Below, piece by piece: positions 1-6,632 of a DNA stretch of 15,994 nucleotides. Location: positions 1 to 15,994 of the forward strand of contig DEAP01000115.1 of NCBI GenBank assembly GCA_002348225.1. Direction: 5' to 3'. How positions within the stretch are numbered: the stretch's first letter is position 1; every line of letters begins with the position of its first letter. The notes under the pieces are model-generated. The model saw only the letters and a program-made list of their open reading frames with translations, was not told the origin of the DNA and did not search any database. A program made the position numbers and the translations under genes. Source of the stretch: Dehalococcoidia bacterium UBA2979. GTDB taxonomy: Bacteria > Chloroflexota > Dehalococcoidia > UBA2979.

Positions 1-48
1 GATCTTCGCCGTGACAGGGCGACGTGTTAACCGCTACACTACGGGGCC
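1..48 (-). tRNA. tRNA-Asp (anticodon GTC), 3' part cut off by window edge
   Basis: Reading the minus strand from 48 down gives a canonical tRNA 5' part. The acceptor strand is GGCCCCG (48-42), followed by T8 and A9. The D-arm has stem GTGT/ACAC with the GG of the D-loop at 32-31. The anticodon stem is TCGCC/GGCGA. The seven-base loop is CTGTCAC, with anticodon GTC at 15-13. The gene runs off the left edge just after the anticodon arm, so the T-arm and 3' acceptor strand cannot be seen. Identity as tRNA-Asp follows directly from the anticodon. No convincing promoter was found upstream of it on the minus strand. Confidence 0.93.
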
Positions 49-156
49 ATTAAGCCTGAACTACTAGACTAGTTTATGTGGCAGGCGTGCGCTAGTCCCG
101 GAAGCACTGATTCAGATGCCCTTACAATATTAGATAGCAGTTAGGTAGGTTTCTTG

Positions 157-300
157 GTGAGTCACAATGCGAGTGGGTCGACTGATTCCAATAGTGATGG
201 TCGGAAAAAGACCAATTTTCTTCGAGTAGAGCTATTTCGAGTGTTAGGTGTAAGCATTATCACTTTCGGAATGTTGTTTGCCCTCTATTTCTTAGGCTAG
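157..300 (+). CDS. Possible small single-TM membrane protein (47 aa)
   Basis: This is an open frame of 47 codons beginning GTG at 157, with an in-frame TTG at 154, and ending TAG at 298-300. A purine-rich AGGTAGG at 143-149 lies about seven bases upstream and could be the ribosome-binding site. The first half is polar (Ser, Asn, Asp, Lys, Arg). The second half has one hydrophobic stretch (roughly residues 29-46, VLGVSIITFGMLFALYFL) that ends one residue before the stop, the layout of a tail-anchored or single-span protein. It is convergent with the zinc-finger gene, 23 bases apart. Nothing in it identifies a function. It could be a chance ORF; the hydrophobic C-terminus and the upstream purine tract are the only support. 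The remaining sequence between the tRNA and position 324 shows nothing recognisable. Confidence 0.35.
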   Translation: MSHNASGSTDSNSDGRKKTNFLRVELFRVLGVSIITFGMLFALYFLG

Positions 301-323
301 TAAGGGTCGACAAAAGCACAATA

Positions 324-824
324 TTATTCGAAACGATTCCAAAGTAAAAGCGCCGCAATAGCTGGCGACAGGATATCTATGATTGCTACTTTTAAATTAC
401 CTGTAAGGGCTAGGTCAGTACTAGCAACTCCAACCAGCACGCAGATGGCGTATGCAAGGCATAGTTTCTGAATAGTGGTGCCTCGCTTGAAGCGCGTGGT
501 CTTATTTATAAGAAATGTCAATATAGATGCTATCAGGTATCCTATACCGACCTGTAGGGCCAGATTGAATACGGTTAATCCAATGAAATTTGGGGTAAAA
601 AGGCTGATCATCAAACCCAAGGCGAGACTAACCGCCGGAATGAGCAGCAGTAGTGACAGGGTTTGTGTCCACTTGAGCGACGGAAGCAAGCCCTTCATAT
701 TGGAACAATCTCGGCATCGAATTCCTCCGGGAGTATGCTGGAGACAGTTACTGCATATGGACTTATCGCATTTGCCGCAAGAAAGACTTGATGGCCTTTT
801 GCAACGCTGACATGTGTCTTCCAT
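324..824 (-). CDS. Cys-rich B-box-like zinc-binding N-terminus fused to a multi-span membrane domain
   Basis: The 166-residue protein begins with a compact metal-binding module. Cysteines are at 5, 8, 16, 19, 24, 27, 37 and 40 with His30, in CxxC pairs, resembling a B-box-type or RING-like double zinc site. From about residue 53 the chain is hydrophobic, with probably four membrane spans (about 53-77, 84-106, 119-138 and 142-162) and a short charged tail. The zinc module would face one side of the membrane next to the first span. Small proteins of this shape are common and mostly uncharacterised in Chloroflexota and Gram-positive genomes; whether any have a known role I cannot say. The gene starts 42 bases after the rny stop on the same strand and may be co-transcribed. 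No good Shine-Dalgarno is seen before the ATG. The function is unknown. Confidence 0.82.
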   Translation of the reverse strand: MEDTCQRCKRPSSLSCGKCDKSICSNCLQHTPGGIRCRDCSNMKGLLPSLKWTQTLSLLLLIPAVSLALGLMISLFTPNFIGLTVFNLALQVGIGYLIASILTFLINKTTRFKRGTTIQKLCLAYAICVLVGVASTDLALTGNLKVAIIDILSPAIAALLLWNRFE

Positions 825-866
825 AAATAGGTGCTAGGTGTAGTTAGTCTGCATTAGTTGTGAATC

Positions 867-2405
867 TTACTTCGCTATTTCAGTAGAGCGTGTTTCTCTC
901 ACTACAGTCACTTTTATTTGCCCAGGGTACTGTAGTGATTGTTCGATTTCTCTGGAAACTTCTCTCGCCAGTCGCGTAGATGCAAGATCATCGACTTGGT
1001 CTGGCTTGACCATGATTCTTATCTCTCTTCCAGCCTGAACAGCAAAGGCTTGTTCTACGCCATCGAAAGAGTTTGCAATCGTCTCTAGAGCCTCAAGACG
1101 TTTCACATACTCTTCTACTTGCTCACGGCGTGCACCAGGCCTACTCCCGGACATGGCATCAGCGCAGATCACGACTAATGCTTCCACGGTCTCCGGTTTT
1201 ACTTCTTCATGATGCGCTGCAATGGTGTGAGTTACCGCCTCCGGAAGGCCATATCTTCTAGCAATATCGGCTCCTAAAAGCGCGTGAGTTCCCTCAATTT
1301 CTCGATCTACTGCTTTGCCTAGATCATGGAGCAGACCGCCGACTCTAGCTACTTCCACATCGGCTCCTAGTTCGTGGGCTAGGGCCGCTGCTAGCCATGA
1401 TGTTTCAATACAATGTCGAAGTTGATTCTGGCCATATGAGTATCTGAACTGTAATCTTCCAAGAGTCTTAATTATTTCATTGTGGAGTCCCGTGACTTCG
1501 GCATCGGCAACAGCTTGTTGCCCTGCCTTTTCAATTCGTTTCTCAACATCTGTGCGGGCTCTATCCACTGCATCTTCGATACGTGACGGCTGTATCCGCC
1601 CATCTTGGATCAGTTTATCCAAGGCAGTTCTCGCTATCTCTCTACGGGTAGGCTCAAATGCCGAGACGGTGACCACTCCAGGGGTGTCATCAATAATTAA
1701 ATCACAGCCAGTCGCTGCTTCGAAGGCTCTGATGTTTCGACCTTCTCTTCCAATTATCCGACCTTTTACTTCGTCGGAAGGTATAGGAATTACACTTACG
1801 GTCATTTCGGCCGTAACCTCCGAGGTAATTCTTTGCATGACTGTGGCCAGAATTTTTCTTGCGCGGACCTCTGATTCAGCTTTAGCTGACTCTTCCATCG
1901 CTAACACTCGTCGCCCTGACTCTTCGCGCAGTTCATCGTCAAGCTTATTTAGTAGCTCTGACTTTGCCTCCTGAGTTGTTAGTCCAGCAATGACTTCGAG
2001 TTTTTCCTTCAGACCTTCTAATTGGTCTTCGATATTTTCTTCTTGCATCTCGATATCTTCAATCTGAAGTCTGATTGTTTCTTCTTGCTTTTCTAAATTT
2101 TCAGTTCTTCGATCGAGCGATTCCTCTCGCTGTTCGATCCGTCTTTCGGCACGACTTATTTCCCGGCGTCGGTCACGAATCTCTTCATCGATTTCTTTGC
2201 GCCTGGCTATAGAGGAGTTTTCGGCTTCAGTTACGATTTCAGATGACTCGCGACGCGCATCTGAAATCGTTTCCTGTGCCTTCTGTGTCGCCGCAGTAAC
2301 TAAGCCCGTAGATGAATTCTTACTGTGGTAATACACCATTAGTGCGCCGATTATGAGTCCGGCAAGCACACCTGCCAAGCACAGTGCGAGAGTTATAGGA
2401 TCCAT
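867..2405 (-). CDS. rny: Ribonuclease Y (membrane-anchored endoribonuclease)
   Basis: RNase Y initiates mRNA decay by internal cleavage and is tethered to the inner face of the membrane. Counting from the chosen start, the order is an N-terminal TM helix (about residues 4-26), a long Glu/Arg/Lys-rich coiled coil (about 30-185), a KH RNA-binding domain with the GxxG loop in GRIIGREGRN (215-224), and an HD metal-dependent phosphohydrolase domain with His-Asp at 360-361 (LLHDLGKA). This is the full family architecture at normal length (512 residues). I start at the ATG at 2405 because GGAG sits six bases upstream and the TM segment begins right after it. An in-frame ATG at 2438 adds 11 polar residues but has no Shine-Dalgarno. 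It follows recX by about 150 bases, and the placement beside recA-recX suggests shared transcription, which is not shown. Confidence 0.97.
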   Translation of the reverse strand: MDPITLALCLAGVLAGLIIGALMVYYHSKNSSTGLVTAATQKAQETISDARRESSEIVTEAENSSIARRKEIDEEIRDRRREISRAERRIEQREESLDRRTENLEKQEETIRLQIEDIEMQEENIEDQLEGLKEKLEVIAGLTTQEAKSELLNKLDDELREESGRRVLAMEESAKAESEVRARKILATVMQRITSEVTAEMTVSVIPIPSDEVKGRIIGREGRNIRAFEAATGCDLIIDDTPGVVTVSAFEPTRREIARTALDKLIQDGRIQPSRIEDAVDRARTDVEKRIEKAGQQAVADAEVTGLHNEIIKTLGRLQFRYSYGQNQLRHCIETSWLAAALAHELGADVEVARVGGLLHDLGKAVDREIEGTHALLGADIARRYGLPEAVTHTIAAHHEEVKPETVEALVVICADAMSGSRPGARREQVEEYVKRLEALETIANSFDGVEQAFAVQAGREIRIMVKPDQVDDLASTRLAREVSREIEQSLQYPGQIKVTVVRETRSTEIAK

Positions 2406-2469
2406 TCGATTCTCCACGAACCGACCGCGCGCAGCCATATATCAGGACAAAACGTCAGTAATCTAATAG

Positions 2470-2489
2470 CTGGCTTCGCGTCAAGCCAG
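2470..2489. repeat. Perfect 7-bp inverted repeat in the recX-rny gap
   Basis: CTGGCTT and AAGCCAG flank the six-base spacer CGCGTC. On the minus strand the loop side contains TTGACG, a near-consensus -35 element, but no acceptable -10 lies 16-18 bases downstream. In the recX-to-rny direction no T-run follows the hairpin, so it is not a standard intrinsic terminator. On the plus strand it is followed by AT-rich sequence. It may be an mRNA-processing or regulatory hairpin in front of rny; its function is not established. Confidence 0.5.
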
Positions 2490-2553
2490 ATAATATATTT
2501 ATTTTTGATCTACAGAGTAGCACGCGGTACATCTTTTAAGAAATGTAGATTTT

Positions 2554-3210
2554 CTAGAAATTAGACTTCGTCAGAGTTTGGAGACAGAGTTCTATGGTCG
2601 CTGTTTGGAAGCCTTTGCGGTAAAGATGCTGTTTGACCTGATCAAGCTGGCCGGGGGAGGGACTATTGAGGTCAATTACTTTGCATTGTTTCTGAGTATG
2701 CATCAACGCGGCCGGCATCTCGTCATAGTTATCGAGGGATGTCTCAATTGCTGAATCCGATATGCCTCGACCTTTCATTTGATGGCGAAGTAATCGCTTG
2801 GATTTGAGTGTTGAGGCGGATCTTGTTACGTGGTGGTGAGCGATCTTATCTTGATCCAGGTACCCAAGTTCTTCCACTCTCGCCACGGCAACTTCAATCA
2901 TCTGATCCGTGAACGTGAATCGTTTGGTTGATTTCAGTGCCTTAGTCAACTCGAATGCGGTTCTTTCTCTCTGTGCAACGAGTGCGAAAGCTTTTATTTT
3001 TGCCTGCAGACCAATCGCTTCTGTTTTGATGATCTCCCAGTCACTTTCAGTCAGGACGAGTTGACGGCGAATTGAGTATTTCAACGCAGTTTCAGCAGGA
3101 AACCGTATTTTGTCAGGTTTCCCAATAGCATTTTCCTGTGAATACTCAACTACAACCTGATCGTTAGCACGACCCTGTATGTTTTTTATGACTATCACTT
3201 GATCCAACAA
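2554..3210 (-). CDS. recX: RecX, regulator of RecA
   Basis: RecX binds in the groove of RecA filaments and usually limits recombinase and co-protease activity. The protein (218 residues from the first possible start) has a poorly conserved N-terminal stretch of about 65 residues, as in many Gram-positive RecX proteins. This is followed by the helical RecX repeats: A-x4-L-x3-RERTAFEL at about 76-88, a second helical unit with the recurrent V-x2-LGYLDQDKI at about 112-123, then QMKGRGIS at 144-151 and a last repeat near 187-212. It lies directly after recA, as in many bacteria. The start is uncertain: the first in-frame start is TTG at 3210, there is no ATG before codon 104, and no strong Shine-Dalgarno is seen; a GTG five codons in is an alternative. 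The frame is continuous with recA across the recA TAA. Confidence 0.88.
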   Translation of the reverse strand: MLDQVIVIKNIQGRANDQVVVEYSQENAIGKPDKIRFPAETALKYSIRRQLVLTESDWEIIKTEAIGLQAKIKAFALVAQRERTAFELTKALKSTKRFTFTDQMIEVAVARVEELGYLDQDKIAHHHVTRSASTLKSKRLLRHQMKGRGISDSAIETSLDNYDEMPAALMHTQKQCKVIDLNSPSPGQLDQVKQHLYRKGFQTATIELCLQTLTKSNF

Positions 3211-3216
3211 TCGATA

Positions 3217-4320
3217 TTAGTGTGTAATGAGGGGCTCAGGAAGCTCTGCATCTGGATTGTCGGTAAGTTCAGTGTGCGAGAGCCCCGCAATCTCTCGAAC
3301 TTTTTGGTCAATCTCAGTGAATATCAAGTCGTTTTCTTGAAGATACGTGGACGCATTACGCCGTCCTTGCCCTAATCGGAGGTCGCCATAGGAGAAAAAT
3401 GCTCCGGCTTTATTGACGATGTTGTGTTCTACTCCAAGGTCTAGTACGTCACTCCAGCGATTGATCCCATGCATGTCAGGTAAAAACATGATTTCGAATT
3501 CAGCCTGTCGGAAGGGCGGAGCAACTTTGTTCTTTACTACTTTGCAGCGGACGCGGTTCCCGATGAATTGCTGGCCATCTTTAATAGACTCGATACGGCG
3601 AATATCGATTCTGACTGAAGAGTAGAATTTTAATGACCGCCCTCCCGGAGTGGTCTCAGGGCTGCCAAACATGACCCCTATTTTTTCCCTTAGTTGATTA
3701 ATGAATACGAGGGCAGTATTTGTGCGCGAAACTGCAGCAGTCAGTTTTCGCATGGCTTGTGACATGAGCCTCGCTTGCAGTCCCGGGAGGCTATCACCCA
3801 TGTCACCTTCAATTTCGGCCCTAGGAACTAATGCGGCGACAGAATCAATGACAATGATGTCCAGCGCTGAGGAGCGGATAAGCGCTTCGCATATTTCTAG
3901 AGCTTGCTCGCCGGTATCGGGTTGAGAAATGAGTAATTCTTGAATGTCTATTCCACACGCGGCCGCATATTCTGGATCCAATGCATGCTCCACGTCGATA
4001 TATGCCGCCGAACCGCCACTTCTCTGACATTCAGCGATGATATGCTGTGCGAGCGTTGATTTTCCAGCGGATTCTGGGCCAAAAATTTCGGTTATTCTGC
4101 CTCGTGGAACTCCACCTACTCCTAAAGCGATATCCAAGGAGAGGGCGCCTGTGGGAATGGATACAATATGTAGTGCCGCCTCAGGGTCTCCAAGCCGCAT
4201 AATAGATCCCTTGCCATGCTCTTTGATAATTTCGTCAATAGCAACGTTTAGGTTTTTGTCCTTATCCTCTGCATTGATGGGATTATCAGTGGGCATTGGC
4301 TTGGTTGGTTTTGTGGGCAT
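3217..4320 (-). CDS. recA: RecA recombinase
   Basis: RecA forms ATP-dependent filaments on single-stranded DNA, performs strand exchange and triggers LexA self-cleavage. All hallmarks are visible in the 367-residue protein: Walker A GPESAGKS at 81-88, the catalytic glutamate in YIDVEHALD (Glu111), Walker B LDIIVIDS at 153-160, loop L1 around EGDMGD (171-176), and loop L2 with the family signature between NQLREKIG (208-215) and TTPGG (223-227). A C-terminal domain follows and the protein ends in an acidic tail. Residues 1-22 form a polar Lys/Pro-rich leader slightly longer than usual. The ATG at 4320 has AGGA about ten bases upstream. The gene has its own promoter overlapped by a LexA box, so damage-inducible expression is expected. 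Length and motifs show no damage, and no intein is present. Confidence 0.99.
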   Translation of the reverse strand: MPTKPTKPMPTDNPINAEDKDKNLNVAIDEIIKEHGKGSIMRLGDPEAALHIVSIPTGALSLDIALGVGGVPRGRITEIFGPESAGKSTLAQHIIAECQRSGGSAAYIDVEHALDPEYAAACGIDIQELLISQPDTGEQALEICEALIRSSALDIIVIDSVAALVPRAEIEGDMGDSLPGLQARLMSQAMRKLTAAVSRTNTALVFINQLREKIGVMFGSPETTPGGRSLKFYSSVRIDIRRIESIKDGQQFIGNRVRCKVVKNKVAPPFRQAEFEIMFLPDMHGINRWSDVLDLGVEHNIVNKAGAFFSYGDLRLGQGRRNASTYLQENDLIFTEIDQKVREIAGLSHTELTDNPDAELPEPLITH

Positions 4321-4370
4321 TTTGGCTAGGTCCTGTCGTTCTGTTTCAAGTGATCCCCACCACGATTAAT

Positions 4371-4399
4371 ACCATATAGAACAAATGTTCTGATGTCAA
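4371..4399 (-). promoter_or_regulatory. recA promoter (sigma-70 type)
   Basis: On the minus strand a perfect -35 TTGACA (4399-4394) is followed by a 17-base spacer and TATGGT (4376-4371), four of six matches to the -10 consensus. Transcription would start near 4364, giving a leader of about 44 bases before the recA ATG at 4320. The element lies in the 107-base gap between yggT and recA, and a LexA-type operator fills the spacer. Confidence 0.8.
4379..4390. promoter_or_regulatory. LexA (SOS) operator of recA
   Basis: GAACAAATGTTC, extended to the 14-base AGAACAAATGTTCT, fits the Gram-positive LexA/DinR consensus GAAC-RNRY-GTTC at every defined position. It lies wholly within the spacer between the -35 and -10 of recA, where bound repressor would block RNA polymerase. 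No lexA gene is in the window, so the regulator is inferred. Confidence 0.85.
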
Positions 4400-4427
4400 G
4401 TTTTGAGCACTGTATGGATTAGGGTAC

Positions 4428-4697
4428 TTATCTCACTTGGGCCGTAATGAAATCAGATAGAAGGAAAAGTAAGATCATAGTAAGCATTGGGGTTATGTCA
4501 ATCGTGCCACCAATCGGGGGCACGATCTTTCGAATAGGTTCGAGAATGGGCTCAGTGATCAAGTCAAGTATACGAGCTATTTCACTGTTTCTCAATTGAG
4601 GAACCCAGGACAAAAGAGCCCTTCCCAGGATACAAAATCCAAGAATGTTGAGGGTTGGACCAATAATCATGGCCAAGATATCAATGAATTGGTTCAA
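4428..4697 (-). CDS. YggT/YlmG family membrane protein
   Basis: This 89-residue protein holds one YGGT repeat: a hydrophobic segment (about 3-30), the conserved RALLSWVP, a polar loop with ITEPILEPIRKIVPPIGG (about 47-64), the IDITPM motif, and a second hydrophobic segment (about 68-85). Members of the family are small two-span membrane proteins linked to division-site or nucleoid organisation in chloroplasts, cyanobacteria and some Gram-positives; a biochemical activity is not known. The start is TTG at 4697, chosen because GGGAG lies six bases upstream. It follows proC by 12 bases and the block continues back to yggS, so the three probably form one transcript that ends before the recA promoter. 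Confidence 0.92.
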   Translation of the reverse strand: MNQFIDILAMIIGPTLNILGFCILGRALLSWVPQLRNSEIARILDLITEPILEPIRKIVPPIGGTIDITPMLTMILLFLLSDFITAQVR

Positions 4698-4709
4698 TCT
4701 ATGCTCCCG

Positions 4710-5519
4710 TTAGTTACGTAGTTCAACTGCTCGATCATATGCTGCTTGGACAGCAGAATCTAGAACATTGCGAAGGTTTCCTGCCTCGAGAGCGGTTATC
4801 GCAGCTTCGGTGGTACCACCTGGGGATGTCACATTATCTCGAAGTTGTTCAACAGGAGTTTGTGATTCCATAGCATGAACGGCAGCACCTAACACTGTTT
4901 GAGTAACTAGCTGATGAGCTAGATTTTCATCGATATTTCTCGAGACAGCTGCTTGAACGAGGGCCTCTATGATTAAAAATACATAAGCAGGACCCGAACC
5001 ATTTAGGGCAGTGCAAATATCAATTTCATCATCTGATTGGACTTCAGCGACAACTGGTGAAGATGACCGGATTAGCTCGGTCACTGAAGCTTTATCATCG
5101 ATCGAAAAGTTGTTTGCGAAGAAAATCGCCGCTGCACCTTGGCCACGTGCTGCAGGTAAATTAGGCATAATTCTCGCAGCTTGTTCATGTTCGCTTTCAT
5201 CAATGATTCTATTCAATGGAATCCCAGCGGCCACTGACAGTAGCAGCGCTTCAGATCTTATTGCCGGCTTCACTAATTGAATGGTTTCGGGAAATTGCTG
5301 CGGTTTCATACAGAGAATAACGACATCAGCCTCCGATATTTTCGACTCTGTCTGGCTACCATCAACTACCTCGACATCATATTTGTCCCGAAGGTAATCC
5401 CTTCGTGAAGAGTCAATTTCGACGACGGTGAATGCATGGTTACTAGCCGCATTTCTGCTAAGAGCTCCGTTAAGAATTGCTTCCCCCATAAAGCCACCAC
5501 CGATAAATGTGATTTTCAT
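4710..5519 (-). CDS. proC: Pyrroline-5-carboxylate reductase
   Basis: ProC reduces 1-pyrroline-5-carboxylate to L-proline with NAD(P)H, the last step of proline synthesis, in the cytoplasm. The 269-residue protein opens with the Rossmann glycine motif GGGFMGEAI (7-15), has the cofactor-domain CMKPQ (70-74) and SVAAGIPL (95-102), then MPNLPAARGQG (118-128) and LNGSGPAYV (172-180). The C-terminal dimer domain carries the family signature VTSPGGTTEAAI (230-241). Length is normal. It begins 50 bases after yggS and precedes yggT by 12 bases; the yggS-proC-yggT grouping is common in bacteria although the link to proline synthesis is not understood. Confidence 0.97.
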   Translation of the reverse strand: MKITFIGGGFMGEAILNGALSRNAASNHAFTVVEIDSSRRDYLRDKYDVEVVDGSQTESKISEADVVILCMKPQQFPETIQLVKPAIRSEALLLSVAAGIPLNRIIDESEHEQAARIMPNLPAARGQGAAAIFFANNFSIDDKASVTELIRSSSPVVAEVQSDDEIDICTALNGSGPAYVFLIIEALVQAAVSRNIDENLAHQLVTQTVLGAAVHAMESQTPVEQLRDNVTSPGGTTEAAITALEAGNLRNVLDSAVQAAYDRAVELRN

Positions 5520-5569
5520 ATTTTCCTACCCTTTAGAAATAATTTTAGCAATTAAACCTATCTGACCGG

Positions 5570-6271
5570 TCAGCGTTCCCCGAAAAGTGTTGTCCCTAGA
5601 CGGATGATTGTGGCACCTTCCTCGATAGCTATTTCAAAATCTTGACTCATTCCCATCGAGAGCTGAGGAAGTTCATTGAGTTCCGCTAATCGTCTTATTT
5701 TGGAAAATAGTGGGCGAGATTTATTGGCATCCTTGTCATATGGTGCCATAACCATCAGTCCCACGATCGAAAGTTCATCAGATTTCCTTGCTGTTTCTAG
5801 TAGCTGGTCAAAATTATTCAGCCGTACTCCCGACTTGTGATTTTCCTCAGTGACATTTACTTGGATGAAGCATTGCATTGGCGATGCTGAAGTTGGTATT
5901 TCGCCTTGATCCTTGAGGTATTTTCTTCGTTTATGAAGGATAGTTACCAGGTCAGTTGAATCTAGTGTATGCAGAATATCGACTGTACCGACTATATCTT
6001 TTACTTTATTTTTCTGTAGATGCCCTAGGAAATGCCATTTGGGGAAAATTTTTTCTTTGGCCAGTGAACTGTTTTTTGACAACAACTCTTGCACTCTATT
6101 TTCTCCAAATTCATTTAGATTTAGATGGTGTGCGTGGGAGATAGTTTCTGACGACTGTCCTTTTGTCACGGCAAGGAGGGTGACTTTTGTTCGATCATAT
6201 CCAGCTTTTCGGCAGGCCAACCGTATGCGTTCTTCTGTGACTTCAAGACGAGCTTGGAGTGAATCTGACAT
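5570..6271 (-). CDS. PLP homeostasis protein, YggS/PLPBP family
   Basis: Family members bind pyridoxal 5'-phosphate without known enzyme activity and affect vitamin B6, amino-acid and keto-acid balance. The 233-residue protein is a single alanine-racemase-like TIM barrel. Visible landmarks are the PLP-binding lysine in LAVTKGQ (Lys37), FGENRVQEL (55-63), WHFLGHLQKNK (79-89), CFIQVNV, GLMVMAP, and the C-terminal phosphate-binding run from LSMGMSQDFEIAIEEG (about 204) to RLGTTLFGER at the end. It contains about 10-15 more residues in the middle (about 117-132) than compact relatives. The ATG at 6271 has no clear Shine-Dalgarno. A weak -10 (GATAAT, 6296-6291) lies about 20 bases upstream. The stop overlaps a 12-base palindrome at 5562-5573. 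Confidence 0.95.
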   Translation of the reverse strand: MSDSLQARLEVTEERIRLACRKAGYDRTKVTLLAVTKGQSSETISHAHHLNLNEFGENRVQELLSKNSSLAKEKIFPKWHFLGHLQKNKVKDIVGTVDILHTLDSTDLVTILHKRRKYLKDQGEIPTSASPMQCFIQVNVTEENHKSGVRLNNFDQLLETARKSDELSIVGLMVMAPYDKDANKSRPLFSKIRRLAELNELPQLSMGMSQDFEIAIEEGATIIRLGTTLFGER

Positions 6272-6297
6272 AAGTGTTTGTGCGAAAAGTATTATCC

Positions 6298-6332
6298 ATG
6301 GTTCACATAGCGTAGCATGGTGATAGAACCAT
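6298..6332. repeat. Inverted repeat in the divergent intergenic region
   Basis: ATGGTTC (6298-6304) and GAACCAT (6326-6332) are perfect complements, 21 bases apart, in the 88-base gap between yggS (minus) and the small plus-strand gene. Its location between two divergent starts would suit an operator for either gene or a hairpin in the 5' leader. No partner protein can be named. Confidence 0.35.
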
Positions 6333-6359
6333 ACAGGTCAGGAAGTTAGGGTAAGCAAA

Positions 6360-6632
6360 GTGTATGAACGTGGGAACTCCCCGGATCCCGGCTCGTGGAG
6401 GGAAATACTACTGATCATCCGGATAGTATTTGAAGTTCTAATACCGCCACTTTTCTTTATTATTATCTCGCTGGGTTTGGTGGTAGCTTTTTTCATACTA
6501 CTGTTGAATGGTTCAGTGTTCGCTATCGTTCCAGTAGGCCTGTTTGCTTTGGAGATTATATGGATCGTCCGGAAAGGTAACTCTGCTCAGGTGGAAAGTC
6601 GTGAGCGGTTGACTAATTTCTATGATGACTGA
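6360..6632 (+). CDS. Small two-TM membrane protein of unknown function
   Basis: The 90-residue product starts at GTG 6360, preceded by AGGG eight bases upstream, a reasonable ribosome-binding site. It has a short polar N-terminus with a Gly/Pro-rich stretch, two hydrophobic segments (about 17-48, which is unusually long, and 53-70), and a charged C-terminal tail of about 20 residues. No family is recognised. It is divergent from yggS and convergent with nrdR, whose last 13 bases it overlaps tail to tail. It is the only sizeable plus-strand gene candidate and breaks the otherwise unbroken minus-strand run. The membrane-protein composition and the Shine-Dalgarno favour a real gene. Confidence 0.6.
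   Translation: MYERGNSPDPGSWREILLIIRIVFEVLIPPLFFIIISLGLVVAFFILLLNGSVFAIVPVGLFALEIIWIVRKGNSAQVESRERLTNFYDD

Noticed and set aside
475..810. 111-codon plus-strand ORF opposite the zinc-finger gene
   Set aside because: It is a shadow of the minus-strand gene, which has clear metal-binding and membrane features; the plus frame has no recognisable composition or start signal.
1480..1974. 164-codon plus-strand ORF inside rny
   Set aside because: Ser/Ala-rich product typical of an antisense shadow opposite a conserved KH/coiled-coil coding region.
2406..2438. Upstream ATG start for rny at 2438
   Set aside because: No Shine-Dalgarno before it, and it puts 11 polar residues ahead of the TM segment, whereas the ATG at 2405 has GGAG six bases upstream.
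2456..2484. TTGACG as a -35 for an rny promoter
   Set aside because: With spacers of 16, 17 or 18 bases the -10 candidates ATTACT, TTACTG and TACTGA match the consensus poorly.
5562..5573. Perfect 12-base palindrome CTGACCGGTCAG at the yggS stop
   Set aside because: Too short with no loop to be a terminator, no T-run follows, and a single copy at a stop codon is not enough to call an operator.
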